64,000 nt of DNA from Stappia sp. WLB 29 (GTDB lineage: Bacteria; Pseudomonadota; Alphaproteobacteria; Rhizobiales; Stappiaceae). This document shows, piece by piece, positions 63,659 to 64,000 of the stretch (the first letter of the stretch is position 1; the number at the start of each line of letters is the position of its first letter). The notes beneath the pieces were generated by a model. The model worked only from the letters and a program-made list of their open reading frames with translations. It was not told the DNA's origin and did no database searches. The position numbers and the translations under genes were made by a program. The stretch covers positions 243,325 through 307,324 of the forward strand of contig NZ_JALBGD010000005.1 in NCBI RefSeq assembly GCF_023507705.1, in the 5' to 3' direction.

Positions 63659-64000
63659 GCGGCCGCCGCATCCTGCTGCCGATCCTCGGCCTGCTTGCCG
63701 TCCTGTTGGCGCAAGCCGGTGCGCCGGTGCGGGCGGAAGGCCTGGTCGCGGCCCTGTCGGCCGATGTGGTGAGGATCGAGTCCAACTACACCGGCACCAA
63801 CATCGTCGTCTTCGGCGAGATCACCCGCGATGCCGGCACGGTCGGTCGGCCCGACCCGTACGATATTGCGGTGGTCGTCTCGGGCCCGGAGAGCAACATC
63901 ACCACCCGTCGCAAGGGACGGTTCCTCGGCATCTGGGTGAACCGGGACGCGGAGGTCTTCGCCGACGTGCCGAGCTTCCTTGCGGTGCATACGACCCGGC
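63655..64000 (+). CDS. TIGR02186-family protein, N-terminal part (3' end outside window)
   Basis: 115 codons seen; the gene runs off the window. Signal peptide or first membrane helix ILLPILGLLAVLLAQAGAPV, then LVAALSADVVRIESNYTGTN and IVVFGEITRDAG, the start typical of TIGR02186 proteins, which are usually anchored at the C-terminus and linked to TauE/SafE permeases. The domain probably faces the periplasm. Function unknown. Confidence 0.85.
   Translation, partial: MSGRRILLPILGLLAVLLAQAGAPVRAEGLVAALSADVVRIESNYTGTNIVVFGEITRDAGTVGRPDPYDIAVVVSGPESNITTRRKGRFLGIWVNRDAEVFADVPSFLAVHTTR

Noticed and set aside
1-64000. CRISPR array, prophage or rRNA operon
   Set aside because: No regularly spaced repeats, no phage structural or integrase genes and no rRNA-like sequence were seen on reading both strands.

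Overview
The window is high-GC bacterial chromosome from an alphaproteobacterium. The best guess is Hyphomicrobiales, possibly a Stappiaceae relative (Stappia/Roseibium/Pannonibacter type); this is inferred from gene content and no search was run. Supporting signs are a PodJ-like polarity protein behind CtrA-type boxes, a SAM-II riboswitch before metZ, a betIAB/choXWV choline-to-betaine locus, a class I lysyl-tRNA synthetase, a long-form Dcd, a dmeRF pair and a DUF6460 protein. Coding density is high and about 50 genes can be supported. Most long open frames antisense to them are shadows caused by base composition.

Layout. 1-4.7 kb: end of a YhaN-like ATPase, a BaiN-type flavoprotein, LysE exporter, PaiB-like protein, and a TetR/YciI pair with an operator. 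4.7-9.3 kb: an AT-richer island holding one large SF1 helicase, facing the 3' end of tRNA-Gly(CCC). 9.5-13.6 kb: a NavAb-like sodium channel, a dCACHE-HAMP nucleotide cyclase and dcd. 13.7-18.2 kb: DUF2892 plus RND efflux operon. 18.3-21.5 kb: SAM-II/metZ, CDP-alcohol phosphotransferase, apaG, and a PACE efflux gene behind what reads as a guanidine-II (mini-ykkC) riboswitch. 21.7-26.6 kb: tandem paralogous PAS-GGDEF-EAL proteins and a TerB-like protein. 26.8-34.5 kb: lysK, a chemoreceptor plus a chemoreceptor remnant, a nuclease-like protein, an S24-like regulator, DUF952 and pyrD. 34.5-41.9 kb: betB-betA-betI divergent from choXWV, with a BetI-type box between. 41.9-42.2 kb: a 269-bp MITE with perfect inverted ends. 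42.2-50.3 kb: MATE, VOC, an ampR/class A beta-lactamase pair, dmeF-dmeR, MarR, a deacetylase-fold enzyme, DUF6460 and a META protein. 50.5-57.8 kb: beta-oxidation cluster with a MerR regulator and dyad operators. 58.2-64 kb: PodJ-like protein, TauE/SafE permease and the start of a TIGR02186 protein.

How it works together. The clearest systems are (i) choline uptake (ChoXWV) feeding oxidation to glycine betaine (BetA, BetB) under BetI; (ii) fatty acid beta-oxidation (two acyl-CoA dehydrogenases, thiolase, FadJ-type protein) under a MerR regulator; (iii) nickel/cobalt export (DmeRF); (iv) inducible beta-lactam resistance (AmpR plus class A enzyme); and (v) two metabolite riboswitches. The most novel observations are the guanidine-II RNA placed before a PACE-family transporter and the lone tRNA-adjacent helicase island. 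Coordinates and motifs were read by eye; no alignment, folding or database search was run.
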